Positions 8,958 to 17,372 of a stretch of 42,533 nucleotides of DNA are shown in pieces. The notes under the pieces are model-generated. The model had not been told where the DNA came from and made no database searches. It saw only the letters and a list, made by a program, of their open reading frames with translations. A program made the position numbers and the translations under genes. Each line of letters starts with the position of its first letter. The stretch's first letter is position 1. Origin of the DNA: Cognatundibacterium squillarum (lineage in GTDB: Bacteria > Pseudomonadota > Gammaproteobacteria > Burkholderiales > Burkholderiaceae_D); NCBI RefSeq assembly GCF_014652435.1, contig NZ_BMYU01000014.1, positions 1-42,533 on the forward strand, written 5' to 3'.

Positions 8958-9839
8958 TCAACCAGCCCTGCCAAGCGGTGTAATACTGCGTACCGCCACG
9001 GCAATACGATCGCCCGGCCGCAATCCGGCTGCCTGTTCTGCGCTGGCAAACACTTCCGTCACTTCCTGCCCGATCAGCAGCGACAGCACATACACCACTT
9101 CTTCACGCCGCACCGCCAGTACCTGCGCCTGCAAGGTCAGTTGCCCGGCCTGCCCGCCCTGCAAAAATACCTGTTCCGGTGATCCGCTGCGTGCAATGCG
9201 ACCATGTTCCAGCACAAACACTTGCTGACACAGGCGGAAAATTTCCGCCATATCATGCGAAACCAGTAAGCTGGTACAGCCGCTCTGTTGCATTGCCTGC
9301 TGCAGCACATCCTGCAACTGACTGCGTGTTTCTGCGTCCAGTGCGGACAAAGGCTCATCCAGCAACAGCAAGCTGCCGGGCTGATCCCAGATTCTTGCCA
9401 GCGCACGTGCCAGCGCGACGCGCTGCTGCTGTCCGCCGGACAACTGCGCAGGTTTGCGTTGCGCCAGCGCCTGCAGGCCGGTCAGCTGCAACAGATGAGT
9501 TACCAGTGCAGGCTGGCTGCGTGCTAAGGCATATGCAATATTGGCTTGCACCGTCATATGCGGGAACAATGCGTAGTCCTGAAAGACCATCCCGACACGG
9601 CGCTGTTGCGGCGGCAGACAAATGCCGCGTTCCGTATCCAGCCAGACCTGATCGCCGGCGCGGATGAAGCCCTGTTGCGGTTTCAGCAAGCCCGCGATGA
9701 TGCGCAGAAGCGTTGTTTTACCAGCACCGGATGCACCGCTCAGGCAGGCGCTCTGCTGTGCTGCAATCTGCAGATCCGGTTTCAGCATGTCTGCACCGTC
9801 TGCGGACGTCAGCGGATGTTGTATGCGTATTTCAATCAC
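8958..9839 (-). CDS. modC: Molybdate ABC transporter ATPase ModC
   Basis: This 293-residue ATPase powers molybdate import. Walker A is SGASGAGKTT (residues 34-43), followed by the Q-loop MVFQDYALFPHMTV, signature LSGGQQQR, Walker B LLLLDEPLSALD and the switch His in LLVSHDMAE. The C-terminal part (about 230-293) fits the TOBE/Mop-like molybdate-binding domain typical of ModC, though the sequence is short. The start overlaps the modB stop by ATGA. Sulfate or spermidine importers have similar ATPases; the neighbours modA and modB and the TOBE gene decide for molybdate or tungstate. Confidence 0.9.
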   Translation of the reverse strand: MIEIRIQHPLTSADGADMLKPDLQIAAQQSACLSGASGAGKTTLLRIIAGLLKPQQGFIRAGDQVWLDTERGICLPPQQRRVGMVFQDYALFPHMTVQANIAYALARSQPALVTHLLQLTGLQALAQRKPAQLSGGQQQRVALARALARIWDQPGSLLLLDEPLSALDAETRSQLQDVLQQAMQQSGCTSLLVSHDMAEIFRLCQQVFVLEHGRIARSGSPEQVFLQGGQAGQLTLQAQVLAVRREEVVYVLSLLIGQEVTEVFASAEQAAGLRPGDRIAVAVRSITPLGRAG

Positions 9840-10525
9840 CGGACCACTCCCGCGCCCGGACTGCGGCGCTGCAGTCCGTAGACTGTCAGCAGAATCACAA
9901 AGCTGATCGCAAACAACACGGCAGCGTAGGCATGGGCCGCATCGTAATTCAGACTTTCGACTTCGTTATAAATGGCCATCGATGCGAGCCGCGTTTGTCC
10001 CGGAATATTCCCGCCTATCATCAGCACCACACCGAATTCACCTATCGTATGCGCGAACGCCAGTACCGTGCCACTGAGTAAGGCCGGTCGCACCGATGGC
10101 AGTATCACGCGGAAAAAACTTTCGGTATCGGATTTCCCCAGTGTACGCGATGCTTCCAGCAAGCTGCGCGGCAGGTTCTGAAATGCTGCCTGTACCGGCT
10201 GCACCATAAACGGCAGACTGAATAAAACCGAACCAATCACCAGTCCGCTGAAACTGAATACCAGCTTCAGATGCAAAGTCTGCTCCAGCCACTGACCAAA
10301 TGCGTAGCGCGGACTGAAGATCAGTAACAGATAAAAGCCCAGCACCGAAGGCGGCAATACCAGCGGCAAACTGACCAGACTTTCCAACACAGGCTTGAAA
10401 CGGCTGCGGCTGTGCGCAATGCGGTAAGCGAGCGGCACACCCAGCAACAGCAAAATGATGGTGGTGATTGCTGCCAGCTGCAAGGTCAGCCACACCGGTT
10501 GCCAATCCAGTTGCTGCCAGTTCAT
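9836..10525 (-). CDS. modB: Molybdate ABC transporter permease ModB
   Basis: This 229-residue membrane protein has about five helices. It starts QPVWLTLQLAAITTIILLLLGVPLAY and carries the ModB hallmark segment LPSVRPALLSGTVLAFAHTIGEFGVVLMIGGNIPGQT, which includes the EAA-type coupling region. Length and motifs match ModB/CysU-type permeases. The ATG at 10525 is preceded by GGAGG and overlaps the stop of the upstream TOBE gene; the frame is open 12 codons further, but those lie inside the TOBE gene. It forms the channel for ModA-bound molybdate. Confidence 0.93.
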   Translation of the reverse strand: MNWQQLDWQPVWLTLQLAAITTIILLLLGVPLAYRIAHSRSRFKPVLESLVSLPLVLPPSVLGFYLLLIFSPRYAFGQWLEQTLHLKLVFSFSGLVIGSVLFSLPFMVQPVQAAFQNLPRSLLEASRTLGKSDTESFFRVILPSVRPALLSGTVLAFAHTIGEFGVVLMIGGNIPGQTRLASMAIYNEVESLNYDAAHAYAAVLFAISFVILLTVYGLQRRSPGAGVVR

Positions 10526-10950
10526 CGGACCTCCGCTGCATCGTGCTGAGCGATGACACAAAAGGCACTGGACTTGATCATGGCCTGCACCGCATCACCG
10601 GGCTGCAATTGCATTTGCTGTACGGCACGGGTCGTGATCACCGCTGCCATCGCTTGCTGCTGTGGCAGCAGCGATAATAATATTCTGCTTAAGATCTGAC
10701 CGGATTCAATCGCGGTGATTTGCGCCGGCAGGCAATTACGGATACTGCAACTACCCTGAAAATCCTTGGCAATTGCGACATCCATTTCCGGCACCTGCAA
10801 ACTGACCGCACGTCCGCATTCCCACTGCTGCCAGACCGCAGGCTGCGCCAGCAGACTGGCGCTCAGTTGCACACCGCCGGCCTGCACTGTCAGCAGACAA
10901 ACACTGCCGTGCGCTTCGCGCGCGATGATTTCTCCGTGCAGAATATTCAT
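10522..10950 (-). CDS. TOBE-domain (di-Mop) molybdate-binding protein
   Basis: This 142-residue cytoplasmic protein appears to hold two TOBE/Mop-like repeats: residues 1-65 (GEIIAREAHGSVCLLTVQAGGVQL...) and 70-140 (LPAQITAIESGQILSRILLSLL...ITTRAVQQMQLQPGDAVQAMIKSSAF). The second repeat is the clearer one. TOBE domains bind molybdate or tungstate at domain interfaces. The protein lacks the N-terminal helix-turn-helix of ModE, so it is more likely a molybdate store or sensor than a DNA-binding regulator. It sits between modA and modB and overlaps both by 4 bases (ATGA), an unusual place for it. The product may modulate ModC or buffer molybdate; that is inference. Confidence 0.75.
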   Translation of the reverse strand: MNILHGEIIAREAHGSVCLLTVQAGGVQLSASLLAQPAVWQQWECGRAVSLQVPEMDVAIAKDFQGSCSIRNCLPAQITAIESGQILSRILLSLLPQQQAMAAVITTRAVQQMQLQPGDAVQAMIKSSAFCVIAQHDAAEVR

Positions 10951-11717
10951 TTATTGTCCGGCAGCAGATAGCCGTATTTCTCAAAAATCGCGCGGCCTTT
11001 GGCCGAATATAAAAAATCAAAAAACTGCTGTGCCGCCTGCGCCTGCTGCTCTTTACCCGCTTTCAGAATCACTGCACTTTGCGCAATCGGCTGATATAAG
11101 TGATGCGGAATTTCTACCCATTTCCCCTGGCCCTTCATTTCCGGCGCGAGCACGACAGACTTGGCGGTAAAGCCAACATCCGCCACGCCGGAATGAATGT
11201 ACTGATTGGTTTGCGCAATGCTTTCGGCAAATACCAGTCTGTTCTCCAGTTTTTTATCCAGCCCGGCTGCTGCCAGCACCCGCATGGTTTCGCGGCCATA
11301 CGGTGCGGTTTTCGGATTAGCTACCGCAATCTTACTGACCGACGCCTGTTGCAGCGCTGCCTGCCAGTCGCTGACCTTGTTCAGCTTCGTACTCCACAAA
11401 ACCAGTGCTCCGTACACATACACTCTGGGCGTATTTGCGGCGAATCCTTCTTTCACCAGCTTGTCTGGAAATTCTGTATCCGCCGACAGAAACACATGAA
11501 ACGGTGCGCCGTTCATGATTTGCGTCGTCAGTTTGCCGGAAGAATTCACACTGGCTTGCAGATCGTGTCCGCTTTCCTGTTTAAAGGCTGCCTTTAAATC
11601 ATCAAACACAAACTGTACATTGGCTGCCACCGCCACCGATACAGTTGCAGCCTGCGCATGCAGGCAGAACAACGACAACAGCGCAGACAACAGCAGATAA
11701 GTTTTTTTTATCATCAT
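10947..11717 (-). CDS. modA: Molybdate-binding periplasmic protein ModA
   Basis: This 256-residue protein starts with a signal peptide (MMIKKTYLLLSALLSLFCLHAQA, cleavage near residue 23) followed by the ModA opening TVSVAVAANVQFVFDDLKAAFKQESG. Further family features are VNSSGKLTTQIMNGAPFHVFLSAD, ANPKTAPYGRETM and a VADVGFTAKSV segment, which line the oxyanion site. It captures molybdate or tungstate in the periplasm for ModB/ModC. Two adjacent ATG codons (11717 and 11714) are possible starts, with a weak GGAA upstream. The frame is open to 11762, but those codons precede any signal peptide. It is first in the mod operon; I saw no ModE-type palindrome in front of it. Confidence 0.94.
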   Translation of the reverse strand: MMIKKTYLLLSALLSLFCLHAQAATVSVAVAANVQFVFDDLKAAFKQESGHDLQASVNSSGKLTTQIMNGAPFHVFLSADTEFPDKLVKEGFAANTPRVYVYGALVLWSTKLNKVSDWQAALQQASVSKIAVANPKTAPYGRETMRVLAAAGLDKKLENRLVFAESIAQTNQYIHSGVADVGFTAKSVVLAPEMKGQGKWVEIPHHLYQPIAQSAVILKAGKEQQAQAAQQFFDFLYSAKGRAIFEKYGYLLPDNK

Positions 11718-11835
11718 TTCCAGTCTCAGAACGGCATGCTGCCGCAAAAGATTACAGTACAATGCCAGCGTTGGCGAAGTTCAGAAATGCTAACAGTCTT
11801 ATCTCCTGCTTACAAATCCGACTCTGAAAATCCTG

Positions 11836-12993
11836 ATGCTTACCAAGAAACGCCTGTTACGCTGCATCGGCGGCGCGATATTCAGTTTGTCTGCCCTCTC
11901 TGAAGCCCATGCGCAATGCAACTGGCCGCAGTGGGAGCAGTTCCGTCAGACCTTTGTCAGTGATGACGGACGCGTGATTGATCACAGTACACCAATGCTG
12001 CACACCGTGTCGGAAGGTCAGGCGTATGCGATGTTTTTTGCGCTGGCTGCCAACGATAAGGAAAGTTTTGCAAAACTACTGCGCTGGACCGCGAATAATC
12101 TGGCGGGTGGTGATCTGACCGTACGCCTGCCTGCATGGCAATGGGGACGACGCGCTGATCAGAGCTGGGGCGTGATCGATCCGAATGCAGCGTCGGATGC
12201 CGATCTCTGGATTGCCTACACGCTGATACTGGCCGGTGAAGTCTGGCAGCAACCTGCGTATAACGCTGCGGGGCAATTGCTGGCACAGCGTATTTTGCGC
12301 GAAGAAAGCCGCGAACTGCCGGGGCTGGGCCTGAGCCTGTTACCGGCACCGATGGGCTTTGATCTGGGCGAACAACGCTGGAAACTGAACCCCAGCTATG
12401 TGCCGCTGCAATTGCTGCGCTGGCTGGCGGTCAGTACCGGCGATACGCGCTGGCAACAGATGCTGAACGCGTCACGCTTACTGTTACTGCAAACCGCGCC
12501 GCGCGGCTTCAGTCCGGACTGGGTAATCTATCAGACCACCCCACAGCAAACCGCGAGCTTCAGCCCGGACTTACAAGGCGCGGAAAAAGGCATGGGCGGC
12601 TATAACGCAATTCGCGTGTATTTATGGGCGGGTATGCTGCATGAGCAGGATACTGACCGCAGCCGCTTACTGAAGTTATGGCAGCCAATGGCAGAACTGA
12701 CCGGCAATCTCGGTTTTCCGCCGGAATATATCGATGTACACAGTGGCGAACCGAAAGGCGCGGGTTCGACCGGATTTACAGCTGCACTGCTGCCGTTTCT
12801 GAAAGCCGGCGGACATCAGCCAGTGCTGCGCCAGCAAATGCTGCGTATTCAGGCGCAGGGCATACGGCCGGATGCCTATTACGATCAGGTGCTGAGCCTG
12901 TTCGGTCAGGGATTTTTGCAGCAGCAATTCCGTTTCAATCCGCAGGGTAAAGCAGAATTTGTCTGGCAACGCCAGTGTAAACGCGAAGGATAA
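11836..12993 (+). CDS. bcsZ: Cellulase BcsZ-like, glycoside hydrolase family 8
   Basis: This 385-residue secreted protein has a signal peptide (cleavage after AHA near residue 26), then CNWPQWEQFRQTFVSDDGRVID as in BcsZ. The proposed catalytic acid is the Glu of HTVSEGQAYAMFFAL (near residue 59). The typical WQWG and DASDADLW-type segment is here ASDADLWIAYTLILAG. The family hydrolyses beta-1,4-glucan in the periplasm and is normally encoded beside the cellulose synthase genes bcsA, bcsB and bcsC. None of these is in the window; the gene sits divergently from modA, 118 bp away. It may trim a different exopolysaccharide or be a remnant of a bcs operon. No strong ribosome site precedes the ATG at 11836. 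Confidence 0.88.
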   Translation: MLTKKRLLRCIGGAIFSLSALSEAHAQCNWPQWEQFRQTFVSDDGRVIDHSTPMLHTVSEGQAYAMFFALAANDKESFAKLLRWTANNLAGGDLTVRLPAWQWGRRADQSWGVIDPNAASDADLWIAYTLILAGEVWQQPAYNAAGQLLAQRILREESRELPGLGLSLLPAPMGFDLGEQRWKLNPSYVPLQLLRWLAVSTGDTRWQQMLNASRLLLLQTAPRGFSPDWVIYQTTPQQTASFSPDLQGAEKGMGGYNAIRVYLWAGMLHEQDTDRSRLLKLWQPMAELTGNLGFPPEYIDVHSGEPKGAGSTGFTAALLPFLKAGGHQPVLRQQMLRIQAQGIRPDAYYDQVLSLFGQGFLQQQFRFNPQGKAEFVWQRQCKREG

Positions 12994-13316
12994 TGCCTTA
13001 TTTTGCGCTTCTCCTGAAATTTTCCTGCGAAAAACAGGGAAATGCTGTATTATTCCGTTTTTGCACTGCAATAAAGCGCAGTTTGCATGAATCAGTAGCA
13101 TCGCAAGCCCTCGCCCGCCTAGCTGGTGGCGCAACCTAAAAGCCCTCCGCCCTGCATGTCAGCATTTCCGCTATAGACATCTTCCCGGCGCAAAGCTTTT
13201 GTGCCGAAATTCATTGTCGTTCCTACGGAACTTTCTTTGGTCATTTCGTTTGCTTGACGCTGCATGTTTGCGCGTGTCCGATGGCATTGCGTTAAATTAT
13301 TTTTTGAAAGTTTTTC
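12994..13316 (+). promoter_or_regulatory. Long upstream region and possible structured leader of the DEAD-box helicase gene
   Basis: This 323-bp stretch has no gene. A TATTAT box at 13048-13053 could be a -10 element, with only a poor -35 in front. If it is used, the leader would be about 255 bases. A hairpin GGCGCAAA-3-TTTGTGCC lies at 13187-13205. An 18-base segment at 13152-13169 matches the end of repeat copy B (15094-15111) with one mismatch. Long leaders are known for cold-inducible helicase genes; that this one is regulated so is inference. Confidence 0.4.
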
Positions 13317-14918
13317 ATGAGTTTTGAAGCACTTGGTTTGCACGCGAACATCATTCGCGCCCTGACTGACGCTGGCTACACCCAGCCTACGCCTGTACAG
13401 CAACAAGCAATTCCTGCGGCGATCGAAGGCCGCGATCTGATGGTTTCTTCCCAGACCGGTTCCGGTAAAACCGCAGCATTCATGCTGCCTGCGCTGCACA
13501 AACTGGCAACAGCTGAAGTTGCACCGGCAGCACGTACTGCAAATCAGGAACGTCAGGCTGCGCGCGCTCGCGGCGACCGTCCTCGCTTTACCGCAGCAAA
13601 ACCAAAACTGCTGGTCCTGACACCAACCCGTGAACTGGCGCTGCAGGTAACAACTGCCACCGACAAATACAGTGCGCACACACGCCGTCTGCGCGCAGTG
13701 TCGATTCTGGGTGGTATGCCTTACCCGAAACAAATGCAATTGCTGTCACGCAATCCTGAAATTCTGGTGGCAACACCGGGTCGTCTGATCGACCATATGG
13801 AATCCGGCAAAATCGATTTCTCCGAACTGCAAATGCTGGTTCTGGACGAAGCAGACCGTATGCTGGACATGGGTTTCATCGACGATATCGAAAAAATCGT
13901 TGCAGCAACACCGGCCACACGTCAGACCATGCTGTTCTCCGCCACACTGGACGGCGTTGTCGGCAACATGGCAAAACGTATTACCAATGAGCCACTGATC
14001 ATTCAGATCGCCAGCTCTGCAACCAAACACGAAAACATTGAACAGCGCGTTCACTATGTGGACGATCTGCTGCACAAAAACCGTATGCTGGACCATCTGC
14101 TGCGTGATACAGCGATTGATCAGGCTGTGGTGTTCACTGCGACCAAACGTGATGCCGATGGTATCGCTGACCGTCTGAACATCGCTGGTTTCGCCGCTGC
14201 TGCATTGCATGGTGACATGCATCAGGGCGCACGTAACCGTACCCTGTCTGCGATGCGTAATGGTCACGTTCGCGTACTGGTAGCGACCGACGTTGCTGCC
14301 CGTGGTATCGACGTTCCGGGCATCACCCACGTATTCAACTACGATCTGCCGAAATTTGCAGAAGACTACGTTCACCGTATCGGCCGTACCGGTCGTGCAG
14401 GCCGTAAAGGTATCGCAGTTTCTCTGGTGAACCACGCAGAAAGTCTGCATGTACGCCGTATCGAGCGTTTCACTAAACAAACCATTCCGGTTGACGTGAT
14501 TGAAGGCTACGAGCCACAACGCGCACCGGCAGCGGCACGCGGCAACCGCAAACCAGGCTGGAAACCGGGCGAAGGCCGTGGTAAGCCACGCAGCGGCAGT
14601 TCTTCCGGTGGCCGCAGCGGTCAGCGTTCATTCGGCGCAGGAGCCGGTGCCGGTGCAGGTAATGGCAGCTCTTACGGTGGTCAGCGTTCTTTCGGCGCCG
14701 GTGCAGGCGCAGCAGCTGCCGGTAACGGTGGTCAGCGCGGCTTCGGCGGCGGTCAGGAACGCAGCGAACGCGGTGAGCGCGCAGGCTACGGCCAGCGTCG
14801 TGAAGGCGGCGGCGGTTTCGGCGGTCAGCGCCGCGAAGGTGGCAGCGCTTACGGCCAGCGTCGTGAGGGTGGCTACGGTCAGCGTCGCGAATCCCAGCGT
14901 CGTTTCAGCGGCGAGTAA
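13317..14918 (+). CDS. DEAD-box ATP-dependent RNA helicase, RhlE type
   Basis: This 533-residue protein unwinds RNA duplexes in the cytoplasm, in ribosome assembly or RNA decay. All motifs are present: Q motif (GYTQPTPVQQQAIP, 21-34), motif I SQTGSGKT (45-52), Ia PTRELALQ, Ib TPGRLIDH, II DEAD (Asp177), III SAT, then ATDVAARGID and HRIGRTGRAGR. The core ends near residue 395. The tail of about 135 residues is a low-complexity Gly/Arg/Ser/Gln repeat region (GQRSFGAGAG, YGQRREGG), which in such helicases adds RNA affinity. An insertion of about 25 residues between motif I and Ia (AARTANQERQAARARGDRPRF) is basic and likely a surface loop. The gene is followed by a strong terminator, so it is likely monocistronic. 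Confidence 0.93.
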   Translation: MSFEALGLHANIIRALTDAGYTQPTPVQQQAIPAAIEGRDLMVSSQTGSGKTAAFMLPALHKLATAEVAPAARTANQERQAARARGDRPRFTAAKPKLLVLTPTRELALQVTTATDKYSAHTRRLRAVSILGGMPYPKQMQLLSRNPEILVATPGRLIDHMESGKIDFSELQMLVLDEADRMLDMGFIDDIEKIVAATPATRQTMLFSATLDGVVGNMAKRITNEPLIIQIASSATKHENIEQRVHYVDDLLHKNRMLDHLLRDTAIDQAVVFTATKRDADGIADRLNIAGFAAAALHGDMHQGARNRTLSAMRNGHVRVLVATDVAARGIDVPGITHVFNYDLPKFAEDYVHRIGRTGRAGRKGIAVSLVNHAESLHVRRIERFTKQTIPVDVIEGYEPQRAPAAARGNRKPGWKPGEGRGKPRSGSSSGGRSGQRSFGAGAGAGAGNGSSYGGQRSFGAGAGAAAAGNGGQRGFGGGQERSERGERAGYGQRREGGGGFGGQRREGGSAYGQRREGGYGQRRESQRRFSGE

Positions 14919-14965
14919 TTGCTGACACGGTGATGTCCTGACGCAGGATCATCACCAGTCTCCTC

Positions 14966-14992
14966 AAAAGCGGCCCGCGGGCCGCTTTTTTG
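14966..14992 (+). terminator. Rho-independent terminator after the helicase gene
   Basis: AAGCGGCCC, two bases, GGGCCGCTT followed by a T run ending at 14991. This is a strong GC-rich stem. Confidence 0.9.
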
Positions 14993-15017
14993 TTGTCTGA
15001 AGCTCCCCAACTGCCTC

Positions 15018-15111
15018 AAATGCGGACTTTGGCACAGAAAATCACGGACGTCCGCAGAAACGCTGGCGCTCCGGACATAGGGTCTGACGAATACTGCATA
15101 TCAGCATTTCC
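15018..15111 (+). repeat. Intergenic repeat, copy B
   Basis: Copy B starts AAATGCGGACTTTGGCACAG. It shares with copy D the centre GGACGTCCGC.GAAA.CGCTGGCGCTCCGG and ends with the second landmark GACGAATACTGCA, shifted by one base against copies A and C. It then runs into CTGCATATCAGCATTTCC, which resembles the start of the unit in inverted orientation. Confidence 0.65.
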
Positions 15112-15292
15112 CGAACTTCCTCCGCGCTGCTTTTTTTATACTGGAAAGCTTCCCTTGCACTGATCAGCAAGCATCAGCACGTATCAGTGGCGGGACAGCA
15201 TGATTTTCAGGACATCATCCGGCGTTTAGTGAAATAGGCGTCACAGGCCAAGCGTATAATCGGGATTCTTTTTTCTGCACGAACAACAGACT

Positions 15293-16369
15293 ATGAGCAC
15301 ACTCACTGCCAGTTATCCGGTTCGCCTGACCTCGCTGTCGCACGGCGGCGGTTGCGGCTGCAAAATTGCCCCCGGCGTGTTGTCCGAGATTCTGAAAAAA
15401 TCCGGCCAGTTTCCGGTACCGCCGCAACTGATGGTCGGCATTGAAACCAGCGATGACGCAGCGGTGTATCGTTTAAATGACGAGCAAGCGCTGATAGCGA
15501 CCACTGACTTCTTTATGCCGGTGGTGGATGATCCGTTTGATTTCGGCCGCATCGCTGCCACCAATGCTATTTCTGATGTGTATGCGATGGGCGGCACGCC
15601 GATTATGGCGCTGGCGATTGTCGGCATGCCGGTCAATCAGTTACCGCATGAAATGATCGGCGAGATTCTGCGCGGCGGACAAACTGTGTGCGCCGATGCA
15701 GGTATTCCGATCGCCGGCGGCCATACCATTGATTCAGTCGAACCGATTTATGGTCTGGTGGTGATGGGAATTGCCCACCCTGACCGCATACGCCGCAATG
15801 CCGATGCCAGAGCCGGTGACCAGTTAATCCTGAGCAAACCGCTGGGTGTCGGTATTTTGTCTGCTGCGCTGAAAAAGCAAATGCTGGACGAAGCCGGTTA
15901 TGCCGCAATGATCGCGACCACCACCCAGTTAAATCGTCCGGGCCAGCATTTATCAGGTCTGTCCGGTGTGCATGCACTCACCGATGTGACCGGTTTCGGC
16001 CTGTGCGGGCACTTACTCGAAATTTGCCGTGGTTCCGGCCTGGCGGCAGATATTGCATTCGATGCGCTGCCTTTGCTGCCCGGCATTGCCGCGTTTGCCG
16101 AACAAGGCATCGTGACCGGCGCTTCCGGTCGCAACTGGCAGGCTTACGGGCATCAGGTGCAACTGGACGAGCGCATCAGCGCGGCCCAGCGCGCCATTCT
16201 GACCGATCCGCAGACTTCCGGTGGCTTACTGGTCAGTTGTGCGCCGGAAGCGACACAGGATGTGTTAGCATTATTTCATCAACAAGGTTTCAGCCATGCC
16301 ACCGTGATCGGTGCGCTGACATCCGGTGAACCCGCAGTACGGGTTCTGCCTTCATCACTTGGACGTTAA
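15293..16369 (+). CDS. selD: Selenide, water dikinase (selenophosphate synthetase) SelD
   Basis: This 358-residue enzyme makes selenophosphate from selenide and ATP, the selenium donor for selenocysteine and for 2-selenouridine in tRNA. The N-terminal active-site loop GGGCGCKI is present, with Cys21, Cys23 and Lys24 aligning with E. coli Cys17, Cys19 and Lys20. It is the Cys form, not a selenoprotein. [34 protein letters not shown] and [18 protein letters not shown] are the ATP/Mg-binding segments, and [11 protein letters not shown] and [11 protein letters not shown] follow. The selA, selB and mnmH genes that would use its product are not in the window. The transaldolase gene starts one base after its stop. 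Confidence 0.95.
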   Translation: MSTLTASYPVRLTSLSHGGGCGCKIAPGVLSEILKKSGQFPVPPQLMVGIETSDDAAVYRLNDEQALIATTDFFMPVVDDPFDFGRIAATNAISDVYAMGGTPIMALAIVGMPVNQLPHEMIGEILRGGQTVCADAGIPIAGGHTIDSVEPIYGLVVMGIAHPDRIRRNADARAGDQLILSKPLGVGILSAALKKQMLDEAGYAAMIATTTQLNRPGQHLSGLSGVHALTDVTGFGLCGHLLEICRGSGLAADIAFDALPLLPGIAAFAEQGIVTGASGRNWQAYGHQVQLDERISAAQRAILTDPQTSGGLLVSCAPEATQDVLALFHQQGFSHATVIGALTSGEPAVRVLPSSLGR

Positions 16370-16370
16370 T

Positions 16371-17306
16371 ATGAATCAACTCGAACAACTCAAACAACAT
16401 ACCATCGTCGTCGCGGATACCGGTGATTTTCAAGCGATCAAAGCCTATACACCGCGTGATGCGACCACCAATCCGTCGCTGATTCTGAAAGCCGTACAAA
16501 AACCGGAATACCAGCATTTGCTGGAACAGGCTGTGCGCGAACACGCCGGCGCCAGCACCGAAGAAATCATCGATCATTTGCTGGTAGCTTTCGGTCAGCG
16601 CATTCTGCAGGAAATCCCGGGCCGCGTTTCCACCGAAACCGATGCACGCCTGTCATTTGATACCGAAGCCACCGTTGCCAAAGGCCGTCAGCTGATCGCG
16701 CTGTATGAAGCCGCCGGTATTCCGCGTGAAAAAGTGCTGATTAAAATCGCCTCCACATGGGAAGGTATCCGCGCTGCGGAAATTCTGGAAAAAGAAGGCA
16801 TCCGCTGCAACATGACGCTGTTATTCTGTCTGGCACAGGCAGTCGCCTGCGCGGAAGCAGGTGCGCAACTGATTTCTCCGTTTGTCGGCCGTATTTACGA
16901 CTGGTACAAAGCCAAAACCGGTCAGGAATACACGGGTTCTGATGATCCGGGCGTGCAATCCGTGAGCCGCATTTACAACTACTACCGCAAATTCGGCTAC
17001 AAAACCGAAGTTATGGGTGCAAGCTTCCGTAACACATCACAAATTCTGGAACTGGCCGGTTGCGATCTGCTGACCATCAGCCCGGATCTGCTGCAAAAAC
17101 TGGCGGATACTGAATCGGAAGTCACACCACGCCTGAATGCCGCCAATGCGCAGGCCGCCGACATCAGCCGTATCGATGTCAGCGAAGCTGCTTTCCGCTT
17201 TGCGCTGAACGAAGATGCGATGGCGACCGAAAAACTGTCGGAAGGTATCCGCGCTTTCTGTGCAGATACCCGTAAGCTGGAACAAATGATTGCCGCTTTG
17301 CGCTGA
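16371..17306 (+). CDS. tal: Transaldolase
   Basis: This 311-residue enzyme of the non-oxidative pentose phosphate pathway moves a dihydroxyacetone unit from sedoheptulose 7-phosphate to glyceraldehyde 3-phosphate. The Schiff-base Lys125 lies in [10 protein letters not shown]. Other family segments are [50 protein letters not shown] and [12 protein letters not shown]. Length matches the TalB subfamily. The ATG at 16371 lies one base after the selD stop, with only a weak GGA upstream, so translation may be coupled to selD. A terminator follows at 17346-17372. Confidence 0.96.
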   Translation: MNQLEQLKQHTIVVADTGDFQAIKAYTPRDATTNPSLILKAVQKPEYQHLLEQAVREHAGASTEEIIDHLLVAFGQRILQEIPGRVSTETDARLSFDTEATVAKGRQLIALYEAAGIPREKVLIKIASTWEGIRAAEILEKEGIRCNMTLLFCLAQAVACAEAGAQLISPFVGRIYDWYKAKTGQEYTGSDDPGVQSVSRIYNYYRKFGYKTEVMGASFRNTSQILELAGCDLLTISPDLLQKLADTESEVTPRLNAANAQAADISRIDVSEAAFRFALNEDAMATEKLSEGIRAFCADTRKLEQMIAALR

Positions 17307-17345
17307 TTTGCCTTAAACCAGCCAGGCTGCACTGCAGTATCATGC

Positions 17346-17372
17346 GGGGAGTGTTAAGCACTCCCCTTTTTT
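17346..17372 (+). terminator. Terminator after tal, abutting the next start codon
   Basis: GGGGAGTG, loop TTAAG, CACTCCCC and a run of six T. The next base is the A of the ATG at 17373. It would stop most transcripts from selD-tal. Confidence 0.85.

Larger units (their letters stand above)
14919..15292. other. 374-bp gap between helicase terminator and selD
   Basis: It contains the helicase terminator, repeat copy B (15018-15111) and -10-like boxes TATACT (15137-15142) and TATAAT (15255-15260). The latter is 33 bases upstream of the selD ATG. No good -35 was found for either, so the selD promoter is only tentatively placed. Confidence 0.5.

Noticed and set aside
14500..14925. Open frame of 141 codons inside the helicase tail
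   Set aside because: It is a side frame of the Gly/Arg repeat region; its Ala/Val-rich repeat is a by-product of the codon pattern.
15340..15366. Possible selenocysteine in SelD
   Set aside because: The codons at the active-site loop are ordinary TGC; no in-frame TGA is present.
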